A DNA stretch of 13,709 bases, from contig JAQUMP010000031.1 in assembly GCA_028718065.1 (NCBI GenBank), positions 1 through 13,709 on the forward strand, read 5' to 3'. Of this stretch, positions 6,049-13,472 are shown in pieces; within the stretch, counting starts at the first letter, position 1; each line of letters begins with the position of its first letter. Under the pieces are notes generated by a model. That model was given only the letters and a program-made list of their open reading frames with translations, did not search any database and was not told the origin of the DNA. The translations under genes were made by a program, and so were the position numbers. This DNA is from Chitinivibrionales bacterium. GTDB lineage: Bacteria > Fibrobacterota > Chitinivibrionia > Chitinivibrionales > FEN-1185.

Positions 6049-7269
6049 TTATTTCCGCTGCAATGCTGTTTCGTCAAGCAAAAAATCCGCTACGTGCATG
6101 CGGCGAACGCCCTGGATGTCGTCGGGATAATCGCGGTCCATGGTCAGCAGAAAGCAGGGGTACTTGTCATCGAGTTTCTTAAAAGGCGCAATTTCGCGCG
6201 CGACGGTTTCCGGCGAGGCAAGCAGGTAGGCCACCTGCACATACACCCGGTGGTTTTCGCGCTCCGCAATAAAATCCACCTCCAAGGAATCCAATTTACC
6301 GATAGAAACGGCATACCCGCGCCGCACCAATTCCAGGTAAACGATATTTTCAAGAATCCCGCCGAGCGGGTCTTGCCGGTAGCCAAGCAACGCATACCGT
6401 AATCCGATATCGCCAAGATAGTATTTCTCGTGCATTTCCAAATGTCGCTTGCCCCGAATGTCCCACCGCAGGACCTTGTGGACGGCGCAGGACGATGTGC
6501 AATAGGAAAGATGGTTCTGGACCGTTGTTACTCCCAGATGCTGGCGCTGTCCTTTAAGGTATTCGGCGATGCTTCGGGAAGAAATAATATTGCCGATGTT
6601 ATCGCAGACGAACCGCATTACATTTTCCAACAGGTAAACATTGCGGACATTATTGCGTTTGATAATATCTTTTATCAGAATGGTATTGTAAATCGATTGG
6701 ATATATTGATAAACCACGGTTTCGTCGAGCGAATCAAACGCATGAATCGCCGGAAACCCTCCGTACTTGAGGAAAAGACCGAATTCGGTTTGATCGTCGC
6801 CCCGCTTTTTGTCCCTGAACTGAAGAAATTCTTTGAACCCCAGGCCGTAAATATGAAATTCGATAAATCGGCCCGAAAGCAGCGTCGACAACTCAGACGA
6901 AAGCAGTTTGGCGTTCGATCCCGACAAATACAGGTCGAACCCTTCGCCCTGCAAAGAAGCGGCCGCACGCTCCCATTCGGTAATTTCCTGCACTTCATCG
7001 ATGAAAACAAATTTTTGTCCCGGGAGATGCGCCAGACGCTGCTTGACAAATTCATTAAGCGCCCGGTAGTCCCGGATCGCGTCGAAATCCAATGATTCTT
7101 TGTCGATATAGAGAATCGCCGCATCGGGCGTTCCGCTCGCGCGCAGATCGCTGATGATCTGGCGCATGAAAAAGCTTTTGCCCGTTCTACGCATGCCGGT
7201 CAGGATTTTTATGACAGGCTTGCCGATGAAAGGCTGAATGCGTTCTAAGTAAATTTGCCTTGTATACAA
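6049..7269 (-). CDS. AAA-type ATPase with DUF4143 C-terminal domain
   Basis: This is a 406-residue protein of the AAA_14 + DUF4143 family, common in bacteria and archaea but without a settled function. The Walker A motif is GMRRTGKS (25-32), Walker B is FVFIDE (87-92), and SGSN (116-119) is the expected sensor-like motif, followed by LLSGRF (130-135). The C-terminal DUF4143 domain carries LENIVYLELVRRGY and then SLEVDFIAE, a PD-(D/E)XK-like pattern. The catalytic Lys position reads VYVQVAYLL, which lacks the Lys, so nuclease activity is doubtful. The start is TTG at 7269, supported by AAGGAA about 6 bases upstream. The gene has its own promoter overlapping three GTATAC palindromes, one of which spans the start codon. 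It is followed 15 bases later by the DTW tRNA-modification gene. Confidence 0.88.
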   Translation of the reverse strand: MYTRQIYLERIQPFIGKPVIKILTGMRRTGKSFFMRQIISDLRASGTPDAAILYIDKESLDFDAIRDYRALNEFVKQRLAHLPGQKFVFIDEVQEITEWERAAASLQGEGFDLYLSGSNAKLLSSELSTLLSGRFIEFHIYGLGFKEFLQFRDKKRGDDQTEFGLFLKYGGFPAIHAFDSLDETVVYQYIQSIYNTILIKDIIKRNNVRNVYLLENVMRFVCDNIGNIISSRSIAEYLKGQRQHLGVTTVQNHLSYCTSSCAVHKVLRWDIRGKRHLEMHEKYYLGDIGLRYALLGYRQDPLGGILENIVYLELVRRGYAVSIGKLDSLEVDFIAERENHRVYVQVAYLLASPETVAREIAPFKKLDDKYPCFLLTMDRDYPDDIQGVRRMHVADFLLDETALQRK

Positions 7270-7314
7270 GTTACTTTCCTTATTAATATAATTAATAACC
7301 TGTATACAGTATAC
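7262..7314. promoter_or_regulatory. Three GTATAC palindromes around an AT-rich dyad (candidate operator)
   Basis: GTATAC occurs at 7262-7267, 7302-7307 and 7309-7314. The first lies in the 12-base palindrome CTTGTATACAAG over the TTG start, and the second in CTGTATACAG over the transcription start region. Between them is a perfect dyad, TTATTAAT / ATTAATAA (7280-7287 and 7291-7298, loop ATA). Clustered palindromes on a promoter and start codon suggest a repressor operator. No regulator gene is adjacent. Confidence 0.5.
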
Positions 7315-7336
7315 TCATTAAAGCAATAAAAGTCAA
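7308..7336 (-). promoter_or_regulatory. Sigma-70-type promoter of the ATPase-DTW unit
   Basis: On the minus strand, TTGACT (7336-7331) and TATACT (7313-7308) are separated by 17 bases. Both boxes match five of six consensus positions at ideal spacing, giving a start near 7301 and a leader of about 30 bases. The -35 overlaps the argH stop codon, and the -10 overlaps two GTATAC sites. Confidence 0.65.
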
Positions 7337-8703
7337 GCTTTTACTATTTTTTCGGCTGCCCTGATTTGTCTTTTTACATTGTCCGGCGATGTCCCGCCCA
7401 AAACCGCGCGCCGCTGTATGGCCGTGTCCCAGGAAAAGAGTTTCTTGACATCCGGGGCAAATAAATCTGAGAATGTTTGAAAGGTTGGCACGGACAAAGA
7501 GTCCAGCGTAACGTTATGGGCAATGCAATGACCCACGATTTTGCCCACCACCTTGTGCGCCGCGCGAAAAGGCAGGCCTTTGCGCGTAAGATAGTCGGCC
7601 ACGTCGGTGGCCCAGAGAAATGAATCCAGGTCGTTGCGTACGGCCTCTTTGTTTACGGAAAGCGACTTTATGACTTCGGTCAGTACCGCCAGCACCAGAT
7701 CGATTTGAGAGAGACTATCAAAAAGCGGCTCTTTGTCTTCCTGAAGGTCTTTGTAATAGGTAAGTCCCACACCTTTAAGCGTGGCCGCAAAGCGCGTGTA
7801 ATTACCGATAAAGCGGCCCGCTTTTCCGCGGATAAGTTCCAGCGAATCGGGGTTTTTTTTCTGGGGCATCATGCTGGAGCCGGTGGACCAGGCATCGTCG
7901 AGCTCGATAAATGAAAATTCTTTGGAGGACCAGATAATTAAATCTTCGGCGTAACGGCTCACGCTGATGCCGATGGAGCTGCACAACGCCAAAGTTTGCG
8001 AGACAAAATCGCGCGCGGCAACGCCGTCGATGCTGTTCTCCGATATTTTAGAAAAACCAAGCTCGGCGGCAATCTTGGCGCGGTCGACGGTAAAGCCGCT
8101 GCCCGCGAGTGCACCGGAGCCGAGCGGCAGCATATCCGCGCAGGCAATCGCCTGGGAGCAGCGTTCTTTTTCGCGCTCCAGCAAAAAGAAAAACGAGAGC
8201 CAGTAGTGCGCGAGCAATATGGGTTGGGCCTGCTGCAAATGGGTGTAACCTGCAATAATAATGCCCGCGTCGGCCTCGGCGCGCCGCAACAATACTTTTT
8301 GTAAAGCAGTCAGGCGGCCGGTAATTCCCGCGAGCGCCTTTTTAATATACAAGCGGAAATCGGTTACCACCTGATCGTTGCGCGAGCGGCCGGTATGCAA
8401 CTTCTGGGCGGCGGTCCCTATTTTTTGGGTGAGCAGGCGCTCCACGGCCATGTGGATATCCTCGTCACTGCTCTGGAAAAGCACTTTGCCGTCGCGGTAA
8501 TCTTTTAAAATCCGGCCAAGCCCGGCTGCGATCGCTTTGGATTCCTTGACCGAAAGGACTTTGATGCGCTGCAAGGCGTGCGCCCAGGCGATGCTGCCGG
8601 CGATGTCCTGTTCGATGAGCGCCTTGTCAAAGGAGAGCGAGTTATTGAACTCCTCCATCAGCCGGTCGCAGCCTTTAATAAATCTGCCGTCCCACATTTT
8701 CAT
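7333..8703 (-). CDS. argH: Argininosuccinate lyase
   Basis: ArgH cleaves argininosuccinate to arginine and fumarate, the last step of arginine synthesis, as a cytoplasmic homotetramer. The 456-residue protein is full length for the family and opens with the typical MWDGRF. Conserved blocks are HTGRSRND (103-110), THLQQAQP (154-161, with the catalytic His) and the fumarase/lyase signature GSSMMPQKKNPD (275-286). I chose ATG 8703 rather than an in-frame start at 8745, because it begins the family homology and has AAGGGG upstream. Its ATG shares bases with the TGA of recJ (ATGA), so translation is probably coupled. No other arginine gene is nearby; pairing with recJ rather than argG is unusual but not unique. 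There are no signs of damage. Confidence 0.97.
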   Translation of the reverse strand: MKMWDGRFIKGCDRLMEEFNNSLSFDKALIEQDIAGSIAWAHALQRIKVLSVKESKAIAAGLGRILKDYRDGKVLFQSSDEDIHMAVERLLTQKIGTAAQKLHTGRSRNDQVVTDFRLYIKKALAGITGRLTALQKVLLRRAEADAGIIIAGYTHLQQAQPILLAHYWLSFFFLLEREKERCSQAIACADMLPLGSGALAGSGFTVDRAKIAAELGFSKISENSIDGVAARDFVSQTLALCSSIGISVSRYAEDLIIWSSKEFSFIELDDAWSTGSSMMPQKKNPDSLELIRGKAGRFIGNYTRFAATLKGVGLTYYKDLQEDKEPLFDSLSQIDLVLAVLTEVIKSLSVNKEAVRNDLDSFLWATDVADYLTRKGLPFRAAHKVVGKIVGHCIAHNVTLDSLSVPTFQTFSDLFAPDVKKLFSWDTAIQRRAVLGGTSPDNVKRQIRAAEKIVKA

Positions 8704-10436
8704 AATGCCACCCCTTTTATGTTCATTTGCAGGGTATTGTTCCAATCGTTGTTTTCCAGCGAAAACGCCACGGAAAAATTTTTAGCGGCGGCAATGGCGG
8801 ACAGGCGCTCACCGCTGCCGAAAGCGATCGCATCCAGAAATACGCCCCCGGCGCCACCCGCGGGCTTGAGCGCCATTTTAAGGTGCTTGTTGCCGACAAT
8901 CCGGGGCGCATAGCGGTGGTCGATATCGCGGCATAAAAAAACCGGACGCGGATTGCCCTGCCCAAAGGGTTCCATGCGCGTGAGGGTATTCAAAAACTTA
9001 ACGGTGAGCGCCGGAAAATCAACGGCGGCATCGGCGACGATCGTGGGCAAAAAATCCTCGGGAGAAACCATCTCCTTTACGGTTGCGTTAAAACGCGTCC
9101 GCAGCTCGTCGATTTTGTCGGCGGGCAAACTGAGCCCTGCCGCCGCGGCATGGCCGCCCCAGGTAGTGAGCAGATCGGCGCAGCCCTTAAGCGCCAGCAG
9201 AAGATTAAGGCCCGCAATACTGCGGCCCGATCCTTTGGCAATGCCCGCCTCATTTACTGCAAAAAGCAGCGTCGGGCGGTGCAGGCGTTCCACGATTCTG
9301 GAGGCCACGATGCCGATGACCCCGCTGTGCCAGTTGGGGCTGGCTGCAACCACCGCGCAATCCCGGTCGGCCTTAACATGCTCGTTTATCCAGGCAAACG
9401 CTTCTTCCTGCACCTGTTCGTCGATGCTGCGGCGCTCCATATTTGCTTGCTTCATGGCAAGCGCCAGCGTTCGCGCCGTAATGGGGTCCTGGGTAAGCAG
9501 CAGTTCCACGCCCGCGTGCGCATCGCCGAGGCGGCCGCCGGCATTAATGCAGGGCGCCAGCCCGAAAGCCACGTTGCCGGTGGAAAGCTTTTTTCCCGAA
9601 AACCCCTGCACCTCCATAAGCGCGCGCAGGCCCGGCTTGTTTGATTGCGCCAGTTGCGTAAAACCAAGCGTTACCAGACACCGGTTCTCGCCGGTCAAGG
9701 GAACCACGTCGGCGACCGTGCCGAGCGCTACGATGTCAAGGTCATCTTGCCACAGCGACGCATTTTTGTGGCAAAACGACACCAACGCCTGACACAATTT
9801 TAAAGCAACGCCCACGCCGGCAAGTGAAGCGTCCGGATAACCGCAGCCCTCTATTTTTGGGTTGAGCACCGCCACGGCCGGGGGCAGTTCGCCGTGCGGT
9901 TCGTGATGGTCGGTTATTATTACGTCAAGCCCGGCCCGATTTGCCGCCGCTACGGCCGCGACGCCGGAAATACCACAGTCCACGGTGATTAAAAGTTTCG
10001 CGCCGCCTTCCGCAATTTGCAAAACGGCCGCTTCCTGCAAGCCATAGCCTTCTACCAGACGGTTGGGCAGGTAAAAATCCGCCTGCGCGCCGCAGGCGCG
10101 CAGCACGCGCAGGCACAGGGCCGTGGCGGTAACGCCGTCCACGTCGTAATCGCCGTACACCACGATTTTTTCTTTATGGACAATTGCACGGGAAATGCGT
10201 TCGATGGCCCTTTTCATTCCGTTAAACAGGAATGGATCATGCAATTGAGCAATATCAGTCGTAAAAAACTTTTTACAGTCCTCACCGGTAAAAATTCCCC
10301 GGCCAACGAATATTCTGGCCAATAATTCCGAAATAGGCAGGTCTTGCATCAGGCGTTTAATGGCGGATTCTTCGACCGGGCGGATTAAAATTCTTGGGGA
10401 GATTGGTTCGGTTACTATATTCAAAAAGATTCCCAT
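8700..10436 (-). CDS. recJ: Single-stranded-DNA-specific exonuclease RecJ
   Basis: RecJ is the 5'-3' single-strand exonuclease of recombinational and mismatch repair. The 578-residue protein matches the usual length. DHH-domain motifs in order are GDYDVDG (95-101), VDCGIS (152-157), TDHHEP (175-180), GTVADVVPL (239-247) and INAGGRLG (297-304). The DHHA1 part follows with GSGRS (402-406) and GGHAAAAG (427-434), then the C-terminal OB-type domain with MEPFGQGNPRP. All metal-binding Asp/His motifs are present. The annotated ATG (10436) is poorly placed: the nearest AGGG is one base away and lies in a hairpin (10438-10454). A start slightly downstream, such as TTG at codon 5, cannot be excluded. 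It forms a unit with argH through a 4-base overlap. The spacer upstream of it is full of inverted repeats. Confidence 0.95.
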   Translation of the reverse strand: MGIFLNIVTEPISPRILIRPVEESAIKRLMQDLPISELLARIFVGRGIFTGEDCKKFFTTDIAQLHDPFLFNGMKRAIERISRAIVHKEKIVVYGDYDVDGVTATALCLRVLRACGAQADFYLPNRLVEGYGLQEAAVLQIAEGGAKLLITVDCGISGVAAVAAANRAGLDVIITDHHEPHGELPPAVAVLNPKIEGCGYPDASLAGVGVALKLCQALVSFCHKNASLWQDDLDIVALGTVADVVPLTGENRCLVTLGFTQLAQSNKPGLRALMEVQGFSGKKLSTGNVAFGLAPCINAGGRLGDAHAGVELLLTQDPITARTLALAMKQANMERRSIDEQVQEEAFAWINEHVKADRDCAVVAASPNWHSGVIGIVASRIVERLHRPTLLFAVNEAGIAKGSGRSIAGLNLLLALKGCADLLTTWGGHAAAAGLSLPADKIDELRTRFNATVKEMVSPEDFLPTIVADAAVDFPALTVKFLNTLTRMEPFGQGNPRPVFLCRDIDHRYAPRIVGNKHLKMALKPAGGAGGVFLDAIAFGSGERLSAIAAAKNFSVAFSLENNDWNNTLQMNIKGVAL

Positions 10437-10437
10437 C

Positions 10438-10454
10438 CCTGATAGATAATCAGG
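10438..10454. repeat. Hairpin next to the recJ start
   Basis: CCTGAT (10438-10443) and ATCAGG (10449-10454) flank a 5-base loop. On the recJ transcript it ends one base before the ATG and would hide the only AGGG there. It directly abuts the next hairpin (10455-10471). Confidence 0.5.
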
Positions 10455-10471
10455 AAAGGGCTCCGCCCTTT
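10455..10471. repeat. Hairpin AAAGGGC-TCC-GCCCTTT
   Basis: Perfect 7-base arms with a 3-base loop lie between the recJ-proximal hairpin and the large palindromic element. On the plus strand the second arm ends in TTT, followed by ATAT. This is a weak terminator shape, but no plus-strand gene is present to end. Confidence 0.6.
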
Positions 10472-10473
10472 AT

Positions 10474-10599
10474 ATCCCGTAATGAAAATGCTTATTGTAG
10501 CTAACTCACCCCTCGGCTTACGCCGTTTCCCCTCTCTTTAAAGAGAGGGGATAAAGGGGTGAGTTGTTTTAGCTATAACAAGCATTTTCCTTACGGGAT
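10474..10599. mobile_element. Palindromic MITE/REP-like element with internal hairpins
   Basis: The ends ATCCCGTAA (10474-10482) and TTACGGGAT (10591-10599) start long imperfect inverted arms. These run inward through AAAATGCTT and TAGCTA to ACTCACCCCT / AGGGGTGAGT, with about three mismatches and a 5-base insertion in the right arm. Inside are a small hairpin CGGC-TTAC-GCCG (10514-10525) and a perfect 22-base palindrome at 10529-10550 centred on TTTAAA. The element has no coding capacity. This shape, a long terminal stem with two inner hairpins, fits a non-autonomous palindromic repeat. I see no clear target-site duplication. Confidence 0.7.
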
Positions 10600-10601
10600 T
10601 T

Positions 10602-10619
10602 TAGGGGCGGCAGCCCCTA
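10602..10619. repeat. Hairpin downstream of metG
   Basis: TAGGGGC (10602-10608) and GCCCCTA (10613-10619) flank the loop GGCA. It lies 18 bases past the metG stop. On the metG transcript it is followed by AAAATCCC rather than a U-run, so it may stabilise the transcript end or belong to the repeat cluster, rather than being a standard intrinsic terminator. Confidence 0.6.
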
Positions 10620-10636
10620 CCATATATTTTTTTAAG

Positions 10637-12658
10637 TTAAGATATTTTAGAACCATTTGCAACAAGAACTTCGGAACTGAGCAGCACTAATTTATCCCCG
10701 TCCTTTGCCGCCAGAACCATGCCCTGCGACGTCTCTCCCATAAGTTTTGCCGGTTTTAAATTAGCAACGATAACCACTTGCTTGCCGATTAATTTTTCGG
10801 GTTCGTAAAATTTGCCGATCCCCGCCACAACCTGGCGCTTTTCCGCACCAAGATCGACCTGTAATTTAAGCAATTTATCCGATTTCTTCACGCGCTCCGC
10901 GGCCACGATGGTTGCAACTCGTAAATCCGTTTTCCCGAATTCCGAAATGTCAATTTCCGGCGCGAGCGGCGGTTCGAGCGCTTTGGTATCTGCCGGAGGC
11001 GGACCCATGATGCCGGCAAAAGCGGCAATGTCGATGGGAGTCGCCAGTTTTTCGGTCGGCCCGAGTTTACAGTTGCGCAGCGAGAACGCGAAATCGTTCC
11101 AGGCAAACGTAAAACCCACCTGGCGTTCAAGCGCGGCGGCCAGGTTCGGCGTTATGGGCTTTAAAAATACCGCGCAGGCCTTTACAATATTAATACAGGT
11201 AACCATAACGGCCGCGGCTTCGTCAGGGTTTGTTTTAACGCTCTCCCAGGGTTTTTTATCCTGGAAATATTTATTGCCCATGGTCCCGAGCGCCTGCACC
11301 AGTTCCACCACGCTCTTATATTCTACATTCTTGTAAAGCTGCTCGATTTTTTTGCCATACTCCTGCGCCGTTGCAGCCAAAGAGGCGTCCCAGGCGGCGT
11401 CCGGCACCGCTCCGTTAAAAGAGCGTTCGATGAAAATGGCCGTGCGGTGGTGTAAATTGCCGATGATATTGGCCAGGACCGCGTTCACGCGATTGACAAA
11501 TTCATGCGGGTCCAGTTCCATGTCGGCACTGGTGGCGCCGAGCTTGGCGGCAAAAAAGAAACGCAGATATTCGGCGGCCTGCGGATGGGCGACACGCTCC
11601 GCGAAATCGCGCGCCAAAATAAACGTGCCGCGCGTTTTGCTCATTTTTTCGCCGGACATGTTTAAAAAACCATGCACGAATATCCGGGAGGGCAATTTAA
11701 AACCGGCGTTGTGCAGCATCACCGGCCAGAAAAGCGTATGAAAATAGACGATGTCCTTGCCGATAAAATGCACGATTTCGGCGGAAGCGTTTTCGTCCCA
11801 GTAGTCGGCAATATTCTTGCCCTGGTCTTTACACCACCGGGCACTTGACGAAAGGTAACCAATGGGCGCGTCGAGCCACACGTAAAAATACTTGCCCGGC
11901 ATGTCCGGCACTGCAAACCCAAAATAAGGCGCGTCGCGCGTGATGCACCACTGGTGCAGGCCATCCTTGATCCAGGTGTCGATAAAATTGCGCATGTCCT
12001 CCTGCAGGACATCGCCGGTAAGATACTGCCGCAGAAAGGCTTCGCATTTGTTAAGAGTTACAAACGCGTGCGTTGACTTTCTGGTAACGGGCGTTTTGCC
12101 GCAGGTAATGCAGCGCGCCTGCTTGAGCTCGGTGGGTTCGTAGGTGGATTTGCAGACCTCGCAGACATCGCCGTACTGGTCGGCCGCCCCGCAGCGCGGG
12201 CAGACGCCCACGATAAAACGATCGGGCAGAAAACGCCGGTCCGTCTCGCAGAAAAACTGTTCGATTTCCCGCGTTACAATAAGCCCATTGCGTTTGAGCC
12301 CCTCATAAATGGTTTCGGCATAGAAACGATTTTCCGGAGAATTGGTGGTGTAAAAAATATCAAAACCGATATTAAAGGCGGCATAGTCCCTGGTATGATT
12401 TTCGTAGGCTTGCGCTATAAGAGCTTCGGGCGTAATGCCGCGCCGGATGGCGGCCAGTTGGATCGGGGTGCCGTGCGTATCGTCGGCGCAGACATAGGTT
12501 ACCGCACGGCCGAGGAGCTTTTGAAAGCGCACGAAGATATCGGTCTGCACGGCTTCGAGCAAATGCCCCAGATGAATATCGGCGTTGGCATAAGGAAGGG
12601 CGCTGGTAACGAGCAAGGGGCGCAGCGGTTCCGGGGTGCTATTTTTGCTGGGGGCCAT
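10637..12658 (-). CDS. metG: Methionyl-tRNA synthetase
   Basis: MetG charges tRNA-Met with methionine in the cytoplasm. The 673-residue protein is of the long, E. coli-like type. It contains the HIGH motif as HLGH (29-32) in a Rossmann core, CADDTHGTP (57-65), and a zinc-binding insert with Cys 153, 156, 166, 169, 183 and 186 (CPRC, CEVC, CITC). The class I loop is KMSKT (338-342), with Thr where KMSKS has Ser. A helical anticodon-binding domain follows, then a Pro-rich linker (552-568) and a C-terminal tRNA-binding OB domain from about 571 (DLRVATIVAAERV), which dimerises in relatives. AAGGGAA lies about 9 bases before the ATG. The start overlaps the end of ricT by 20 bases, so it is co-translated with it. 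No T-box or other leader is seen. Confidence 0.97.
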   Translation of the reverse strand: MAPSKNSTPEPLRPLLVTSALPYANADIHLGHLLEAVQTDIFVRFQKLLGRAVTYVCADDTHGTPIQLAAIRRGITPEALIAQAYENHTRDYAAFNIGFDIFYTTNSPENRFYAETIYEGLKRNGLIVTREIEQFFCETDRRFLPDRFIVGVCPRCGAADQYGDVCEVCKSTYEPTELKQARCITCGKTPVTRKSTHAFVTLNKCEAFLRQYLTGDVLQEDMRNFIDTWIKDGLHQWCITRDAPYFGFAVPDMPGKYFYVWLDAPIGYLSSSARWCKDQGKNIADYWDENASAEIVHFIGKDIVYFHTLFWPVMLHNAGFKLPSRIFVHGFLNMSGEKMSKTRGTFILARDFAERVAHPQAAEYLRFFFAAKLGATSADMELDPHEFVNRVNAVLANIIGNLHHRTAIFIERSFNGAVPDAAWDASLAATAQEYGKKIEQLYKNVEYKSVVELVQALGTMGNKYFQDKKPWESVKTNPDEAAAVMVTCINIVKACAVFLKPITPNLAAALERQVGFTFAWNDFAFSLRNCKLGPTEKLATPIDIAAFAGIMGPPPADTKALEPPLAPEIDISEFGKTDLRVATIVAAERVKKSDKLLKLQVDLGAEKRQVVAGIGKFYEPEKLIGKQVVIVANLKPAKLMGETSQGMVLAAKDGDKLVLLSSEVLVANGSKIS

Positions 12659-13472
12659 GCGTTACGGTTCCCTTTTTAATTTGCTCTAATGTCAACCACT
12701 CTTCGCTGCCGTCCTGGTAATGCATAAACCCGTTGTTGGTAAATACATTGATATAATTGAGCGTGCCTTCCTTGGTATTGATCTTAATGCCGGAGCCCAC
12801 CGGCGGATATTGCTTGATGACTTCGCAGTAGCAGTCCACCTCATAGCGCAGGCAGCAGAGCAGCCGGCCGCAATTGCCCGATATTTTGGTGGGGTTGAGC
12901 GAGAGCTGCTGATCCTTGGCCATCTGCGTGGTGATCTGCTCGAATTCATTTAAAAAAGCGCTGCAACATTGTTTACGGCCGCAAATCCCCATGCCGCTGA
13001 TGCGCTTGGCCTCGTCGCGCACGCCGATCTGGCGCAGCTCGATGCGCGTGCGGTAAACACCCGCCAAGTCCTTGACTAATTCCCTAAAGTCAACGCGCTG
13101 CGCGGCGGTAAAGTAAAACGTTATTTTGGAGCCGTCAAACTGCATCTCCACGCCCACGAGCTTCATGTCTAAGTTGTACGTTTTGATCTTTTGCTTGCAG
13201 AGTTTAAAGGCCTCGCGCTCCTTTTCCTTGTTTTTTTGCTCGGCGGCCAGGTCCTCCGGCAGCGCTTTACGGATAATGCCGCGCGCTTCGCCCTTGCCCT
13301 TTTTAAGCCGCACCAGATTGCCCACAAGCGAGACGCGCCCCAGATCATAGCCGCGGTCCGCTTCCACGATCACGGTTTCGCCTTCGTTAATGTCCAATTC
13401 GGAGCGGTTGCGGTAAATCACGCGCCGCTCGCCCTGGAACACCACCTCAACCAATTTACTGTTTTTGCTCAT
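12639..13472 (-). CDS. ricT: PSP1-domain protein RicT (YaaT-like)
   Basis: This is a 277-residue protein of the PSP1/RicT (YaaT) family. In Bacillus subtilis, RicT joins RicA and RicF in a complex that binds Fe-S clusters and works with RNase Y in mRNA maturation. Whether partners exist in this organism cannot be seen. Diagnostic sequence is GICGRKQCC (162-170), then MAKDQQLSLNPTKISGNCGR (184-203) and LLCCLRYE (204-211). The conserved cysteines are C164, C169, C170, C201, C206 and C207. The start at 13472 has GGAG 7 bases upstream. It overlaps the gene to its right by 17 bases and metG by 20, in the holB-ricT-metG order known from other bacteria. There is no sign of damage. Confidence 0.93.
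   Translation of the reverse strand: MSKNSKLVEVVFQGERRVIYRNRSELDINEGETVIVEADRGYDLGRVSLVGNLVRLKKGKGEARGIIRKALPEDLAAEQKNKEKEREAFKLCKQKIKTYNLDMKLVGVEMQFDGSKITFYFTAAQRVDFRELVKDLAGVYRTRIELRQIGVRDEAKRISGMGICGRKQCCSAFLNEFEQITTQMAKDQQLSLNPTKISGNCGRLLCCLRYEVDCYCEVIKQYPPVGSGIKINTKEGTLNYINVFTNNGFMHYQDGSEEWLTLEQIKKGTVTHGPQQK

Noticed and set aside
5572..6402. Long plus-strand open frame of 276 codons opposite the DTW and ATPase genes
   Set aside because: It is antisense to two well-supported genes, spans their junction, has no family resemblance and no convincing ribosome-binding site.
8953..9792. Long plus-strand open frame of 279 codons opposite recJ
   Set aside because: It is Ser/Ala/Pro-rich translation typical of antisense in GC-rich DNA; the recJ motifs on the minus strand are unambiguous.
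10602..10619. Intrinsic terminator of metG
   Set aside because: The hairpin is strong, but no U-run follows it on the metG transcript, so I list it only as a hairpin.
10437..10636. Riboswitch, T-box or CRISPR-like array between metG and recJ
   Set aside because: There are no conserved riboswitch cores and no spaced direct repeats; the structure is a set of inverted repeats, better explained as palindromic elements.
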